DNA of 46,093 bases from a virus. The notes under the pieces were generated by a model. That model saw only the letters and a program-made list of their open reading frames with translations. It had not been told where the DNA came from and made no database searches. The stretch covers positions 1 to 46,093 of IMG/VR virus record IMGVR_UViG_3300031825_000366. One strand, written 5' to 3'. Shown here one piece after another: positions 6,865 through 14,190 of this stretch. The position numbers were made by a program, and so were the translations under genes. Position 1 is the first letter of the stretch. Each line of letters begins with the position of its first letter.

Positions 6865-7187
6865 GCTTCGTATGGTCAACGTTCGATGAGGCGCTGTTGC
6901 GGGAAATGCATGCGGAGGGCAAGTCCGACATGGACATTGCCGCGAAGTTTCTCGAACTGGGCCGCCCTCGCACCGAGAAGTCGATTTCAGGGCGCCGTGC
7001 CAGACTTCGCCTGAAGGTCAAGAAGAGGTTGGTCGCGAAGCCGAGCCCGCGCCTTGGCATGAGGAAGGACATCCACGATCTGCCTCCGCTCAATGAGCCC
7101 TGCACCTTCAACTACAGGGCGATGGATGCAGCTTATCGCGCCGCCGTCCTGGCTGCGCATCCGCTGATCAAGGCGGGGGTGCTGTGA
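6861..7187 (+). CDS. Small HTH/SANT-like protein
   Basis: 108 residues starting at ATG 6861, overlapping the rusA stop by 4 nt. The N-terminus ([19 protein letters not shown], then [20 protein letters not shown]) resembles a Myb/SANT-like or GcrA-like helix-turn-helix. The C-terminal part is not recognised. Probably DNA-binding. Confidence 0.7.
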   Translation: MSFVWSTFDEALLREMHAEGKSDMDIAAKFLELGRPRTEKSISGRRARLRLKVKKRLVAKPSPRLGMRKDIHDLPPLNEPCTFNYRAMDAAYRAAVLAAHPLIKAGVL

Positions 7188-7672
7188 TGGAAATCAACAT
7201 CGCAGAACTACAGCGCCAACGCCTTGAGGCTAAGGCCATAAAGGCCCGGCTCTACGGGGTGTGGCCGCCCAAGAAAAGCTACCGTGTCGAGCCCAAGCCT
7301 GCGCAGACGCAGCCACCGTCACCCCACGCTGAACGGGACTGGCTGAATGTCAACTCCGACAAGGTGAGCCTGCCGTGGATCACCACATCGTCGGTGATCG
7401 AGGTGGTGAGTGAACACTTCGGCATGACCAGGGCCGAACTCCTGGCATGTCGCCGGAAGGCCTCCATCGTGAAGGCCCGCCAGATCGCCATGTACCTGGC
7501 CAAGACCCTGACGCTGCGCTCGCTGCCGGAGATCGGCCGGCGCTTCGGCGGCCGCGACCACACCACCGTGCTGCACGCGGTGCGCAAGATCACTCGGCTC
7601 ATTGCCGAGGATGCCGGGTTCGCAGCGGAGATCACCACGCTCTCGATGAAGATCACGGGAGGCGCGACGTGA
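7184..7672 (+). CDS. Stand-alone DnaA domain IV-like protein
   Basis: 162 residues from GTG 7184 (or ATG 7187). The C-terminal ~95 residues match the DNA-binding domain IV of the initiator DnaA, including [19 protein letters not shown], the signature helix that reads DnaA boxes. There is no AAA+ domain; the N-terminal ~65 residues are a proline-rich linker. A DnaA DNA-binding domain without ATPase could compete for DnaA boxes or mark a phage origin (inference). It is translationally coupled with its neighbours. Confidence 0.88.
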   Translation: MMEINIAELQRQRLEAKAIKARLYGVWPPKKSYRVEPKPAQTQPPSPHAERDWLNVNSDKVSLPWITTSSVIEVVSEHFGMTRAELLACRRKASIVKARQIAMYLAKTLTLRSLPEIGRRFGGRDHTTVLHAVRKITRLIAEDAGFAAEITTLSMKITGGAT

Positions 7673-7854
7673 TCACCAAAGTCTCCGACATGATCGCAGA
7701 AGCCGACGCGATACGCCGGGTGCTGGAACTCGCCAAGGGCAACCGCACCCTCAAGGCAACCGCCGAATTCCACGAGAAGCGCGTCCTGAGTGGCGCTGCG
7801 CGCCTTGAAGACGGCGCCCGGATGCTCCGCGAGAAAGAGGGAGGCAGGAGATGA
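7669..7854 (+). CDS. Hypothetical 61-residue protein
   Basis: It starts at GTG 7669, overlapping the previous stop by 4 nt, and is almost entirely helical ([20 protein letters not shown], then [20 protein letters not shown]). No recognised family. Tight overlaps on both sides place it in the early operon. Confidence 0.65.
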   Translation: MITKVSDMIAEADAIRRVLELAKGNRTLKATAEFHEKRVLSGAARLEDGARMLREKEGGRR

Positions 7855-8088
7855 TGAAGCCGGCCAAGGTCCCCGTGCGCGTCCAGCGCGTCATCGATGC
7901 TGTCAGGGGGGCAGACCCTTCACCTCTGTTACCGGTTCAAGGAAAGCGGCGAGACGGAGCACCTCTATCGGCTGGAGCCGAGCGGGAAGGGTGTAGGTCC
8001 GCGGAGCGCGGCGGAAGCCATCACGGCTGGCGAGCTGATCCCGCTTGGGGATGGCCTGTTCGGCATGTCCCAGTCGTGGAGGGCATGA
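7851..8088 (+). pseudogene. Small early gene split by a frameshift in a G6 tract
   Basis: Starting at ATG 7851 (4-nt overlap with the previous gene) the frame reads [20 protein letters not shown] and then becomes low-complexity and runs to 8096. The protein-like sequence continues in the neighbouring frame as QTLHLCYRFKESGETEHLYR to a stop at 8086-8088, 4 bp before the methyltransferase. Removing one G from the six at 7906-7911 joins both parts into a 78-residue protein. It could be a real null allele, a sequencing error in a homopolymer, or programmed slippage. A stand-alone gene from ATG 7897 is the alternative. Confidence 0.6.
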
Positions 8089-8092
8089 CGCC

Positions 8093-8713
8093 ATGACGGT
8101 CGTCGCCTCGAACTACGCCCGCAAGGAAAACGACCTATACCAGACGGAGCCTTGGGCGACGGAAGCGCTCTTGCGAGTGCTGCCGCCGCTGGGCGGCGAC
8201 GATCAGGTGTGGGAGCCAGCTGCCGGCAACCATCTCATCGCCGACGTAATCCGTGAACGGGGCGTTCCTGTCGTGACGAGCGATATCGTCACATACGACC
8301 GCGAGCACGACCACCATTTTGATTTTCTGCGGGATGATCGCATCTACTTCGTCCCGTTCGCTTATAGCCACATCATCACGAATCCTCCCTACGGTAAGGG
8401 CAACCGCGACGCGGTGAAGTTCGCCCGGCTGGCGCTGCAACGCTGCTCCGGCTGGGTTGCCCTGCTGCTGACCGCCAAGTTCGATTTCGGAAACACGCGT
8501 TGCGACCTGTTCCGCGATAACCGGCGGTTCTCCTGCAAGGTCGCCCTCATCGACCGCATCCAGTGGTTCCCGGGCGATACCACGGGCACCGAGGATCACG
8601 CCTGGTATGTCTGGGGGCCGGACCGGCCAAACCTGCCTTCGGCTGGGCGGTTCGCCCGGGTTTTCTACGAAGGAAAGTCGGCCCGCGCCGAGCCTCATGG
8701 GGCCGCCGAATGA
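8093..8713 (+). CDS. DNA N6-adenine-type methyltransferase (orphan)
   Basis: 206 residues, class I SAM fold. Motif I is EPAAGNHLI (about 41-49) and the catalytic motif IV is ITNPPYGKG (about 98-106); NPPY is typical of adenine-N6 (gamma-like) methylases. No restriction enzyme or specificity domain is adjacent, so it is probably an orphan that protects phage DNA or alters gene expression. The recognition site cannot be deduced. It is ATG-started after the frameshifted gene and overlaps the next gene by 4 nt. Confidence 0.82.
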   Translation: MTVVASNYARKENDLYQTEPWATEALLRVLPPLGGDDQVWEPAAGNHLIADVIRERGVPVVTSDIVTYDREHDHHFDFLRDDRIYFVPFAYSHIITNPPYGKGNRDAVKFARLALQRCSGWVALLLTAKFDFGNTRCDLFRDNRRFSCKVALIDRIQWFPGDTTGTEDHAWYVWGPDRPNLPSAGRFARVFYEGKSARAEPHGAAE

Positions 8714-8862
8714 TCCGCACCGGCCTCTTCAAATACGTCCGTCACCCCGATGTCTTCGCGCACATGGCGCGGGGCTGGGTGGTGGCCGCTGATCTTGGAC
8801 CGACCCATGGCCTTTGGTCGGTGCTGATGTGGCACTGCGAATGCGGCGAGGTGCGACCGTGA
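8710..8862 (+). CDS. Hypothetical 50-residue protein
   Basis: It starts at ATG 8710 within the methyltransferase stop and ends 4 nt inside the next gene. The sequence (FKYVRHPDVFAHMARGWVVA, ending WHCECGEV) is compact and well formed, with a C-terminal CxC. No function is known to me. Confidence 0.65.
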   Translation: MIRTGLFKYVRHPDVFAHMARGWVVAADLGPTHGLWSVLMWHCECGEVRP

Positions 8863-9068
8863 GGCGCCGCCCCGTCGCTCGCCATATCTGCCCCTCCTGC
8901 GGCAGCGTCGCGGTCCACCAGCGCGGCCGTGACTTCGTTTGTGGCGGCTGTGGTCACGCCGCTCGCAAGTTTCCCCTCTCCACCGACCCTGTCCCGTGCG
9001 CAGAAACATGGGACGGGCGCCCGCGCATTTCGGGGCAGGTGCTGCCGATTAGGAGCGATGACGAATGA
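8859..9068 (+). CDS. Zinc-ribbon-like small protein
   Basis: 69 residues from GTG 8859. Two CxxC pairs (ICPSCGS at about 10-16 and VCGGCGH at about 27-33) form a probable zinc ribbon. The tail is unstructured. Overlaps of 4 nt at both ends. Possibly nucleic-acid binding. Confidence 0.65.
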   Translation: MRRRPVARHICPSCGSVAVHQRGRDFVCGGCGHAARKFPLSTDPVPCAETWDGRPRISGQVLPIRSDDE

Positions 9069-9622
9069 GCAGGAATGGAGACGGCAAGTGGATTCGCGCT
9101 AGGAGGTTGCCGGCGCGCGTCGCGGCTGAATGCGCCGAACACATAGCAAAAATGTCGCTTCCGATTGTCGAAGAGAGCATCGACTACATGGGGACTGCTG
9201 CGGTGTCTATGGTGGAAAGCCCCATCGAGTACAAGCTTCTCATTGCGATGTTCATGTATCATCGACTGTTTCAGGGCGCATCCATCGAAGTGAAAAGCCA
9301 AGAGGATGCGGCTATGGGCATCCCTTATAAGGCAACGATTATCGTCCCTCAGTACGAAGTCACTGGCTCATCGGGTACAATGAGGTTCGATTTCGCGCTC
9401 ATGGCAAGCCCAGAGTTGGAGCCTGAAATTGCCGTCGAGTGTGACGGTCATGATTTCCATGAGCGCACCAAGGAGCAGGCAAAGGCCGATAGGTCGCGAG
9501 ACCGCGCTGTCCAGGCCGCGGGGCTCAAAATACTTCGCTTCACCGGGTCGGAAATCCACAACGATCCATTCGGATGTGCAGCAGAGGTGTTTCAATTTTT
9601 CTTTAAGGATCGGTTCGACTGA
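9065..9622 (+). CDS. PD-(D/E)XK-like nuclease (DUF559-like)
   Basis: 185 residues. A likely active site is formed by Glu55 (SPIEYK), Asp109 (MRFDFAL), Glu125 and Asp127 (AVECDGHDFHE). The following KADRSRDRAVQAAGLKILRF is the helix-strand pattern of DUF559/Vsr-type endonucleases. GC content is visibly lower than in the neighbours, suggesting recent acquisition. A function in attacking host or competitor DNA, or in DNA processing, is possible. It overlaps the next gene by one base. Confidence 0.7.
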   Translation: MSRNGDGKWIRARRLPARVAAECAEHIAKMSLPIVEESIDYMGTAAVSMVESPIEYKLLIAMFMYHRLFQGASIEVKSQEDAAMGIPYKATIIVPQYEVTGSSGTMRFDFALMASPELEPEIAVECDGHDFHERTKEQAKADRSRDRAVQAAGLKILRFTGSEIHNDPFGCAAEVFQFFFKDRFD

Positions 9623-10428
9623 TGGGTGTTATCGCAGAGGCGGTGCGCCACATGCTGGCGGCTGGCATGACACCAGACGATGTAGTTCGCGCGATCTCCG
9701 ACATGGAGAACGCGAGCGGCCCCCCCGTGGATGCTTCTGCCGAGCGACGCCGCGCGGCTGATCGCGACCGTAAGCGCGACGCACGTCTGCGGAATTCTGC
9801 GGAAGTCTGTGGAAGCGACTGCATGTCTGCGGACGCTGATGCCGCCTCTCCCGATAAAAGCTCCCCCACACCCCCTGAAAATTATCCCTCTCCCGAAGTA
9901 CCCCCTTCGCCCCCTAAAGGGGGCTCTTCCCCCGTGGCGGACTTCGCTGATTTGGCTATGGAGGCTTACAACGAAACCGCCCCCGATGCTGGATGGCCGT
10001 TGGCGCTAAGGCTCACGGCTGCGCGCCGGGCTGCGGCGAACCGCCGAGGGGCCGAGTATGGCGGGATCGAGGTGTTTCGCTCGGCCATGGCCCGCGCCAG
10101 GGCCTCGCCGTTCCTCTGCGGAGACAATGACCGCGGGTGGCGAGCTAGCTTCGATTTTTTCTTACAGGCCAAGTCTTTCACCAAGCTCATGGAGGGTGCC
10201 TATGACCGTCCCAGCCGCCCTGCAGTCGGGCAGCGCGAACCAGCGCGCGGCCCTTCTCGATCCGAACTCAACCGTGCCGCCATGGCTGAAGTCCTCCATG
10301 GACGCGATGACAGCCGACTATCCGCCGCGCCTCCCCGGCCGGGCTGGCCTGACGGAGGACCAGAGGACGCGGGTGGAAGCGAGGTTGTCTCGCTTGGTCC
10401 AATGCTTGGCACCGGCCACGTCCGATGA
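9622..10428 (+). CDS. Phage replication protein-like
   Basis: 268 residues. A short helical N-domain (MGVIAEAVRHMLAAGMTPDD) and a basic RRRAADRDRKRDARLR segment lead to a Pro/Ser-rich linker (about 75-105). The C-terminal domain (ADLAMEAYNETAPDAGWP, then FLCGDNDRGWRASFDFFLQA, then KLMEGAYD) resembles the C-terminus of phage replisome organisers or helicase loaders. The last ~75 residues are encoded in DNA that also encodes the start of the next gene (227 nt shared) and may be a read-on tail. Confidence 0.7.
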   Translation: MGVIAEAVRHMLAAGMTPDDVVRAISDMENASGPPVDASAERRRAADRDRKRDARLRNSAEVCGSDCMSADADAASPDKSSPTPPENYPSPEVPPSPPKGGSSPVADFADLAMEAYNETAPDAGWPLALRLTAARRAAANRRGAEYGGIEVFRSAMARARASPFLCGDNDRGWRASFDFFLQAKSFTKLMEGAYDRPSRPAVGQREPARGPSRSELNRAAMAEVLHGRDDSRLSAAPPRPGWPDGGPEDAGGSEVVSLGPMLGTGHVR

Positions 10429-10864
10429 ATCTGCGGCGTTCGTGGTGTCGTTGCAGGACCAGTTCGCATCAGGCGACATGGACTTGGACGCGCTGCGGCG
10501 GCGGCAGGAAGGGTTTCTGATCGCCCTGGAGGGTGTGCCGGCATTCGCCCTGGATGAGGCCTATCGGCAGATCCTTCAGAAGCGAGCGGGCTTCGATCCG
10601 AGGTTCATGCCCCGGCCCCCGGAGCTGCGGGGCCTGCTGGACAAGATCAGCGAGCCCGCGCGGGCGCATCGGGTGCAGCTTCACCGGCTGTTGCAAGCCA
10701 AGGTGGAGGCGGAGCCCCGCGCTGACGGCCCCCGCGCTTTGCCGCCCTCGGTCGCGGCGCTCCTCACCCCGGCCGAGGGCGAGCGCATCCGCCGCCGTCA
10801 CCCGCCCAATCCAGCCGGCGCCGACCATTCCGCGCCGTACCGCTACTCGGTGAAAGGCGAATGA
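10202..10864 (+). CDS. Hypothetical early protein, overlapping its upstream gene by 227 nt
   Basis: 220 residues from ATG 10202, which has GGAGGG 6 nt upstream. The middle (RRRQEGFLIALEGVPAFALD, then PRFMPRPPELRGLLDKISEP) is a well-formed helical domain similar to small proteins that follow replication genes in alphaproteobacterial prophages. Function unknown, presumably replication-associated. The overlap with 9622-10428 in another frame is unusually long. Confidence 0.75.
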   Translation: MTVPAALQSGSANQRAALLDPNSTVPPWLKSSMDAMTADYPPRLPGRAGLTEDQRTRVEARLSRLVQCLAPATSDESAAFVVSLQDQFASGDMDLDALRRRQEGFLIALEGVPAFALDEAYRQILQKRAGFDPRFMPRPPELRGLLDKISEPARAHRVQLHRLLQAKVEAEPRADGPRALPPSVAALLTPAEGERIRRRHPPNPAGADHSAPYRYSVKGE

Positions 10865-10867
10865 GCC

Positions 10868-11059
10868 ATGGGTGAGAAAGCATTTGTCGAGAGGTGCCCG
10901 ATCTGCGCCGAACCGTTCAAGCCAGGCGACATCTGCGCCATGGACATCACGGAGGGCGCTTGCCACGCGCGATGCTTGGAGGGGGCGCCCATCGTCTTCC
11001 TCGATACGGGCGAGCCGTCCGATGGCCCCGTGACGACGTTCCCGTGGGAGCCTGACTAG
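10868..11059 (+). CDS. Small Cys-rich, zinc-binding-like protein
   Basis: 63 residues, 3 bp after the previous gene. RCPICAEPFKPGDIC, followed by ACHARC, suggests one zinc site (C2HC-like). The acidic C-terminus ends at TAG 11057-11059. Function unknown. Confidence 0.68.
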   Translation: MGEKAFVERCPICAEPFKPGDICAMDITEGACHARCLEGAPIVFLDTGEPSDGPVTTFPWEPD

Positions 11060-11102
11060 GCCTCCGCCTAACCCGCCTCTACCGGGGACCAGCGACACCG
11101 AC

Positions 11103-11189
11103 ATGATGCAGGCGCTGCTGGTGCTGGCTTCCGAGGCCGCGAGCGCTCGCACAGCCCGCCATGCCGGGGCCAAGCCTATCAAAGGGTGA
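11103..11189 (+). CDS. Possible 28-residue ORF
   Basis: ATGATG start, a helical peptide (MMQALLVLASEAASARTARH), stop at 11187-11189. No Shine-Dalgarno is visible. It is the only plausible reading in the 192-bp gap between 11059 and 11252. Confidence 0.25.
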   Translation: MMQALLVLASEAASARTARHAGAKPIKG

Positions 11190-11251
11190 AGGGCCGGCAG
11201 ATCCACAGAGAACGTCACCAGCGGCAATTCTGATGCAAGGGGCTACCGAGC

Positions 11252-11827
11252 ATGGCGAGGAACAAGAAACGACGCGGGCGCCCGTCCAAGCTGGTCCAGC
11301 GATACCCGTCCGGCCAGCCGGTCCATTCCGCCCGCATCCAGCGCGGCGAAACCGAGGTGCAGATCATGTCCACCGTCGTCGAGTATCGCAGCCGCATGGT
11401 GGGGGAGAAAGACGCACGCTCGCCTTACGCCGGCTACGAGCTTGGCCGGCTGGCCCTTGCCGGCGTCGTCACCCCCCGGCGTCACCGGGCCGGGTACGAC
11501 TATGCACGGCTCGTGGACGACTACCAGAGGGCCATGGGCTACCCGTCGCCATTTCCGCAGGGGATGGACATCGGCGCGGCGCGCGGAGCCACTTTGACCA
11601 CCGAGCCCGATTCCGCCCGGCTGAAACGCGTGTCAAACCAGTACATGCGGGCTCTAACTGCCCTTTCCGAAGCAGGAAAGCAGGCAACTCGCGAGGTGCG
11701 GGAGGTCTGCGTCTTCGACCGGCCGCCGATGTCTGTGGACAACCTGCGCCTCGGGCTCGATGCGCTGGCGAAATTCTTCATGCTGCCTGTTGACGAACAG
11801 GAAGCGGCGGGCTACAGAAATACATAA
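11252..11827 (+). CDS. Hypothetical protein preceding the tRNA genes
   Basis: 191 residues. A basic N-terminus (ARNKKRRGRPSKLVQRYPSG) is followed by a helical domain with YAGYELGRLALAGVVTPRRH and DNLRLGLDALAKFF. I have no secure family; similar proteins occur just before terminase genes in alphaproteobacterial prophages and could be late regulators (recollection and inference). AAGGGG lies 9 nt upstream of the ATG. It is the last gene before the tRNA pair. Confidence 0.7.
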   Translation: MARNKKRRGRPSKLVQRYPSGQPVHSARIQRGETEVQIMSTVVEYRSRMVGEKDARSPYAGYELGRLALAGVVTPRRHRAGYDYARLVDDYQRAMGYPSPFPQGMDIGAARGATLTTEPDSARLKRVSNQYMRALTALSEAGKQATREVREVCVFDRPPMSVDNLRLGLDALAKFFMLPVDEQEAAGYRNT

Positions 11828-11946
11828 TGACGCCGCGGTGTGCCAATAACATGGCCCGCGGCGAACCGATTCGAAGCCGCCGTGGGCGATGACACGGACT
11901 AATAAGCAGGACCGCAGCCATGTCATCCAGTAGTCCGTCATCGATT

Positions 11947-12035
11947 GGAGGGGTGGCAGAGCGGTAATGCAGCGCCGTGCTAAGGCGCCGAGGCTTTAAC
12001 AGGCCGCGCCGGTTCGATTCCGGCCCCCTCCGCCA
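11947..12035 (+). tRNA. tRNA-Ser (GCU)
   Basis: Acceptor GGAGGGG (11947-11953) pairs with CCCCTCC (12025-12031), then discriminator G and an encoded CCA. The anticodon stem GCGCC/GGCGC holds the loop GTGCTAA with anticodon GCT. A long variable arm and a GGTTCGATTCC T-loop identify a class II serine tRNA. It would read AGC/AGU. Confidence 0.93.
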
Positions 12036-12040
12036 AATCA

Positions 12041-12126
12041 GGAGGGTGCCGCTGAGTGGCCGGCAACCGGTCCCGAAAACCGGGGTGACCGAAAGGTCAG
12101 GGGTTCGATCCCTCCACCCTCCGCCA
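12041..12126 (+). tRNA. tRNA-Ser (CGA)
   Basis: Acceptor GGAGGGT (12041-12047) pairs with ACCCTCC (12116-12122), then G and CCA. Anticodon stem CCGGT/ACCGG with loop CCCGAAA gives anticodon CGA, which reads UCG. A long variable arm and a GGTTCGATCCC T-loop are present. It lies only 5 nt after the first tRNA, so both are probably processed from one transcript. Confidence 0.92.
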
Positions 12127-12507
12127 GTTTCGCGCTCATGCGCACAGAGTTCGGCGCGGCCTAGAGAAAGCGGGCTAACCACCTGCCCTGGTCGTAGGGG
12201 ATATACCGTTGGCGCTGGCGCCCCATGTGGTGTGGAGCGGATTGGCGACCAAGGGGCGCGACCCGCGTCGAAGCAGTTTCGAGAGAGCGGCGTGCCCCGG
12301 TAGGAAACGGCCTCCGCTTGAAGGGGAAAGCCATCTGATGCCCAGCGGTGCGTAGGCGTTCGGCATGCCGGCGCTTTGGCATTCGCTCTAGGGACGACAC
12401 AATGCGGGGATCGCGCCCCGCCCGCCGCTTCTCTCGAAAGCATGTCGCTCCCCGTGAGCCTCAAGACCGTGGTCCGCCACGGCCGCCGGGCTGGTCTCCG
12501 GCGTCAG
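12127..12507. other. 381-bp gene-free, hairpin-rich segment
   Basis: No credible reading frame on either strand; the long minus-strand frame here is antisense to the tRNAs. Inverted repeats include GCGCCCC (12218-12224) with GGGGCGC (12253-12259), GCGGGG with CCCCGC near 12403-12421, and CCGTGG with CCACGG near 12468-12483. It could hold a structured RNA or tRNA processing sequences; no known RNA family is recognised. Confidence 0.4.
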
Positions 12508-12939
12508 TCATGCAGCTTCGACCGAGATCCCGACAACCTTGTTGAGTGCGCCCAAGGCTGCTTCGATCTGGTCTATTCGACTGGCGTGGTCAAGCCTGAA
12601 CAGCCGGTCCACTTGCTCGCGATGCCATTGGAGGCGCCGCGCCAGTTCCGCCCGAGAAACCTCGGCCTCCTTACAGGCGAGCATGAGATGGAGCTTTAGG
12701 TCTGCTTGGAGGGATAGCCGGGCCGTCGCATCCGCATTGTATGCCGATCCATCAGGGACGGGGACATCATCCCACCGGCTCATTCGCGCACCGATAGCCT
12801 CTTCGATTGCTTCCTTCCCTTGGCGTCTGGCGTCTGCCTCGTCATCCCCGAAGGTGGTCACCTCAGGCAGCAAGGGGCAGGTAACCAGAAAGGTGCCGTT
12901 GTCGTCTGGCGTGAGGGTCAGGGGATAGTCGAGCATCAT
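12508..12939 (-). CDS. hicB: HicB antitoxin
   Basis: 143 residues. The N-terminal HicB fold (YPLTLTPDDNGTFLVTCPLL, then PEVTTFGDDEADARRQGKEA) neutralises HicA. The C-terminal HTH (ACKEAEVSRAELARRLQW, then REQVDRLFRLDHASRIDQIE) binds the operon promoter. It is translated after hicA with a 4-nt overlap, the usual toxin-first order. Confidence 0.95.
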   Translation of the reverse strand: MMLDYPLTLTPDDNGTFLVTCPLLPEVTTFGDDEADARRQGKEAIEEAIGARMSRWDDVPVPDGSAYNADATARLSLQADLKLHLMLACKEAEVSRAELARRLQWHREQVDRLFRLDHASRIDQIEAALGALNKVVGISVEAA

Positions 12940-13124
12940 TTCAGTCCCAAATCCTTGAGGATCTTGTTCACCAACCCGGTGCCAAGTTCCTTCCGGCTTC
13001 CATGCACCGGCAGTTGCGAGGTGCGCTCGCCGCGCCGAACCGTGAGATGCCCTGAGCCACCCTTATGGTTCTCGAAGGTGCAGCCTTGGGAGGCGAGGAG
13101 CTTCTTGAGTTCTTGCGCGTTCAT
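12936..13124 (-). CDS. hicA: HicA toxin (mRNA interferase)
   Basis: 62 residues, full length for HicA. It has the dsRBD-like fold with the catalytic His in GGSGHLTVRRG and the typical start NAQELKKLLASQGCTF. HicA cleaves mRNA in the cytoplasm unless bound by HicB. The ATG (13124) coincides with the predicted transcription start and has no Shine-Dalgarno, so the toxin mRNA may be leaderless. The pair is opposite to the surrounding phage operon, an independently expressed cargo module that may stabilise the prophage. Confidence 0.95.
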   Translation of the reverse strand: MNAQELKKLLASQGCTFENHKGGSGHLTVRRGERTSQLPVHGSRKELGTGLVNKILKDLGLK

Positions 13125-13130
13125 AAATGT

Positions 13131-13171
13131 AGGTTAGTCCACACTTCTGTGGAAGTCAACAGATGTGTGGA
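13131..13171 (-). promoter_or_regulatory. hicAB promoter with paired operator half-sites
   Basis: On the minus strand TTGACT (13154-13159) and TAACCT (13131-13136) are 17 bp apart. CCACACTTCTGTGG (13139-13152) fills the spacer, and a second copy, CCACACATCTGTTG in opposite orientation, is at 13158-13171. These are probable HicB operators giving autoregulation. Confidence 0.7.
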
Positions 13172-13187
13172 AATATGAGAAACCTAG

Positions 13188-13262
13188 ATGCTCCTCCTAA
13201 TCGGCTTCATCGTGATCTGGTTCGGCTTCGGCTGGGCTACGGGCTATGCGAGCCGGGATTGA
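13188..13262 (+). CDS. Tiny single-pass membrane peptide
   Basis: 24 residues: one hydrophobic helix (LLLIGFIVIWFGFGWATGYA) and a short charged end. The stop TGA shares its A with the ATG of the HNH gene, indicating translational coupling. Function unknown; it may be only a leader for HNH translation. Confidence 0.5.
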   Translation: MLLLIGFIVIWFGFGWATGYASRD

Positions 13263-13639
13263 TGCCCTCCTGCCCGCCTCAGCACCACCTCGCCGCACAT
13301 CGCACGAAGGCGGATAGGGACAGGGACCACGACAGGCGCAGGGCAGAGGCTCACGATTGGTACAAGACGGCGAGGTGGCAGAGACTAAGGGCGACGCACC
13401 TTGCATCCGAACCTCTGTGCCGGATGTGTGCGAGCAAAGGCCGGGTCACCGTCGCAACGGTCTGCGACCACATCGAGCCGCATAGGGGCGATGTAACGAA
13501 GTTCTGGTCAGGCCCCTTCCAATCGCTTTGCAAAGCGCACCACGACAGCACGAAGCAGTCGGAGGAGGCGCGAGGACATGTGAAGGGGTGCGACGCTGCA
13601 GGGCGTCCATTGGACGCGAAGCACCCATGGAACCGGTAG
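13262..13639 (+). CDS. HNH homing-type/packaging endonuclease
   Basis: 125 residues from ATG 13262. WYKTARWQRLR leads to a zinc-binding LCRMC, the HNH core VCDHIEPHRGD, and a second zinc-binding part SLCKAHHDSTKQ. HNH proteins of this size next to terminase genes cooperate with the terminase in DNA cutting during packaging in several HK97-like phages. It lies 116 bp before the small terminase gene. Confidence 0.9.
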   Translation: MPSCPPQHHLAAHRTKADRDRDHDRRRAEAHDWYKTARWQRLRATHLASEPLCRMCASKGRVTVATVCDHIEPHRGDVTKFWSGPFQSLCKAHHDSTKQSEEARGHVKGCDAAGRPLDAKHPWNR

Positions 13640-13755
13640 GGGGGGGTGCAAAAAGTCGGTGAAGCTCGCTGCGCTAGACCGGTGGGGCTCCTCCGTTCGC
13701 ACCGAGAGCAGTCACAGGACAAAAAGTTGGAGCCACCCCAGAGGGGTGAAAGCGC

Positions 13756-14190
13756 ATGAACGTTGTCGAAGGCACGGGCCTCATCATCGCCGAGCCTCAT
13801 TGGCAGATGCTGCTGACGGACGAGATCGAGATCGAGGCTGCTGCCGAATATTGGCGGGCGGTGACGACCGAACTCCGCGAGCGCAGCTTGCTGGCGCCGG
13901 CCAACCGCCACGCGATCCAGCGCCTCGTGCTCGCCTACCTCATCTACGACCGGTCCTCGCGGATCGTCGCGGAGCAGGGCGCGGTGACGAAGCCGAAGCG
14001 GGGTAACACGAAGGCCATCGCCCGGCTTAACCCGCACTTTACGGCCATGCGCGAGGCGGGGTCCGACGCTGCGACCCTTGAGGCCGAGCTGGGACTGGCG
14101 CCGCGCCGCCGGGCGGCAGCGACGAAGGTGGAGAAGAAGGCGAGGGCGGCCCGTGCGTCGGACGAATTCCTCGGCAAAGCTGCCCGATGA
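13756..14190 (+). CDS. terS: Terminase small subunit (P27 family)
   Basis: 144 residues. It has the P27-family core (EYWRAVTTELRERSLLAPAN, then HAIQRLVLAYLIYDR, then GNTKAIARLNPHFTAMREA). It recognises phage DNA and recruits the large subunit. The basic C-terminal tail overlaps the large-subunit gene by 38 nt if GTG 14153 is used. AGGGGTGAAAG lies before the start. Confidence 0.9.
   Translation: MNVVEGTGLIIAEPHWQMLLTDEIEIEAAAEYWRAVTTELRERSLLAPANRHAIQRLVLAYLIYDRSSRIVAEQGAVTKPKRGNTKAIARLNPHFTAMREAGSDAATLEAELGLAPRRRAAATKVEKKARAARASDEFLGKAAR

Noticed and set aside
9909-9924. Perfect 6-bp hairpin with loop TAAA
   Set aside because: It lies inside the proline-rich linker of a coding gene and lacks a T-run, so it is probably chance.
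11778-12464. 228-codon minus-strand frame over the tRNA pair
   Set aside because: It contains peptide strings such as GGWRDRTPDLS and GPESNRR, the well-known spurious translation of antisense serine tRNA genes.
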